From Gonium pectorale (taxonomy: Eukaryota; Chlorophyta; Chlorophyceae; Chlamydomonadales; Volvocaceae): a DNA stretch of 33,846 bases. The stretch covers positions 216,524-250,369 of the forward strand of contig LSYV01000082.1 of assembly GCA_001584585.1 (NCBI GenBank), in the 5' to 3' direction. Below, one piece after another: positions 33,255-33,846 of this stretch. A program made the translations under genes and the position numbers. Position 1 is the first letter of the stretch. Each line of letters begins with the position of its first letter. The notes beneath the pieces were generated by a model, which was not told where the DNA came from, ran no database searches, and saw nothing but the letters and a program-made list of their open reading frames with translations.

Positions 33255-33846
33255 CGTATGCAGGTTACAGGTTATAGGTTACACGTCCGTCAAAGCCGGG
33301 GGGGGCCATGGACGAATTGCGAATATTGGCGTAGGGGAGCGGGTTATGGTCCTCATCTCGACCCCGCTTCAGCGCCTGACGCCGAAGAATGGCGTGCCTG
33401 GTATCCCAGACTGCCTGTAGGTAGGCTCCTACCGCAGCTGGCGGGGCCTCCTTTATAATAGTAATCATGTTACGATGCCTAAAGCCCAAAGCAGTCTCGA
33501 GTTGGTCGCGGAGTTGCTCATAGCATGGGCATTCGCAGAACACATGTAGTTCATCCTCTACGGCCGCGGCGTCACCACAGGCCTTGCACGTTCGCTCAGC
33601 CCGGGCTCGCCCATTGGGCCGGTTCACCTCCGTCTCCCAACATCCTAGCCTGAACCGCATCAACGTTTGGTGCAAGCTGGGTGCCATCACAGTCGCCGTG
33701 TGCAAAGGGTCCCCCATCCAGCTGGCATACCGGCACATCTTAACTCCCGTCTCGCCGCTTGGGAAGTCGCGGGGTGCTCCAGTCACATGGGGCAGCCGCC
33801 ACCGAGCATCAAGCCTGTCAGCAAAGCTATCCAATACTTTGCCAAT
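33255..33846 (-). mobile_element. LINE (non-LTR retrotransposon), 3' end, truncated by the window edge
   Basis: The element runs on the minus strand from beyond the right edge to a 3' tail at about 33255-33285, made of GTAACCTATAACCTGTAACC-like repeats instead of poly(A). It carries the end of the reverse-transcriptase ORF described in the next entry. A fragment of the same family lies at 21225-21292. Confidence 0.82.
33265..33846 (-). CDS. LINE reverse-transcriptase ORF, C-terminal part (partial)
   Basis: The frame is open to the window edge and stops with TAA at 33267-33265, about 193 codons visible. It shows the C-terminal signature of non-LTR retrotransposon polyproteins: LMRFRLGCWETEVNR, then a zinc-knuckle-like C-x2-C-x10-H-x4-C within CKACG...EDELHVFCEC, then YEQLRDQLETALGF. 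The upstream catalytic reverse-transcriptase and endonuclease domains would lie off the window. The stop codon falls inside the tail repeat, so there is almost no 3' UTR. No internal stop is seen in the visible part, so the copy could be young. Confidence 0.82.
   Translation of the reverse strand: MGKVLDSFADRLDARWRLPHVTGAPRDFPSGETGVKMCRYASWMGDPLHTATVMAPSLHQTLMRFRLGCWETEVNRPNGRARAERTCKACGDAAAVEDELHVFCECPCYEQLRDQLETALGFRHRNMITIIKEAPPAAVGAYLQAVWDTRHAILRRQALKRGRDEDHNPLPYANIRNSSMAPPGFDGRVTYNL

Overview
The window looks like nuclear DNA of a Chlamydomonas-like (volvocine/chlorophycean) green alga. The evidence is very high GC in coding regions, many short GT-AG introns of about 80-430 nt with G-rich donors, codons ending in G or C, long Ala/Pro/Gly/Ser low-complexity stretches, an expanded ankyrin-repeat family and LINE fragments. 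One assembly gap of 20 Ns lies at 21439-21458. There is no bacterial-type operon, CRISPR array or rRNA. The species cannot be named from the sequence alone.

Layout. (1) 1-485, minus: an inverted, internally deleted copy of a Ycf45-type AAA ATPase gene; its best-preserved exon nearly matches the intact gene to its right. (2) 1282-8546, plus: an 11-exon gene that I join into one 1319-residue protein. It has an unrecognised N-terminal domain present twice in tandem, a long disordered acidic/Ala-Pro linker, and a complete Ycf45/SpoIIIAA-like P-loop ATPase. (3) 8998-10230: two diverged direct copies of a roughly 0.47-0.49 kb non-coding repeat. (4) 10572-11780, 13777-16150 and 24953-27224, all plus: three paralogous ankyrin-repeat proteins with an F-box-like N-terminus. 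Two are full length with one intron at the same place and phase; the first is cut short. (5) 18488-19974, plus: a five-exon PLAC8 (cysteine-rich) gene. (6) 29644-32308, minus: an intact four-exon gene for a Pro/Ala/Ser-rich protein with a C-terminal coiled coil (called X here). Decayed copies of X lie at about 17402-18110 and 22010-24640, both also minus. (7) 33265-33846, minus: the C-terminal end of a LINE (non-LTR retrotransposon) reverse-transcriptase ORF running off the right edge, with a short fragment of the same element at about 21225-21292, plus.

The genes do not form an obvious pathway. The Ycf45-like ATPase is probably plastid-related by family; the ankyrin proteins look like protein-interaction adaptors; PLAC8 is a membrane-associated Cys-rich protein. 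From about 10.5 kb rightward the region is a dynamic, segmentally duplicated block in which ankyrin genes and X copies alternate among retrotransposon pieces and short tandem repeats.

All exon models were made by hand from splice consensus, reading-phase agreement and family or paralog similarity. In each of the four spliced multi-exon models the coding length is an exact multiple of three. No search or alignment program was run.
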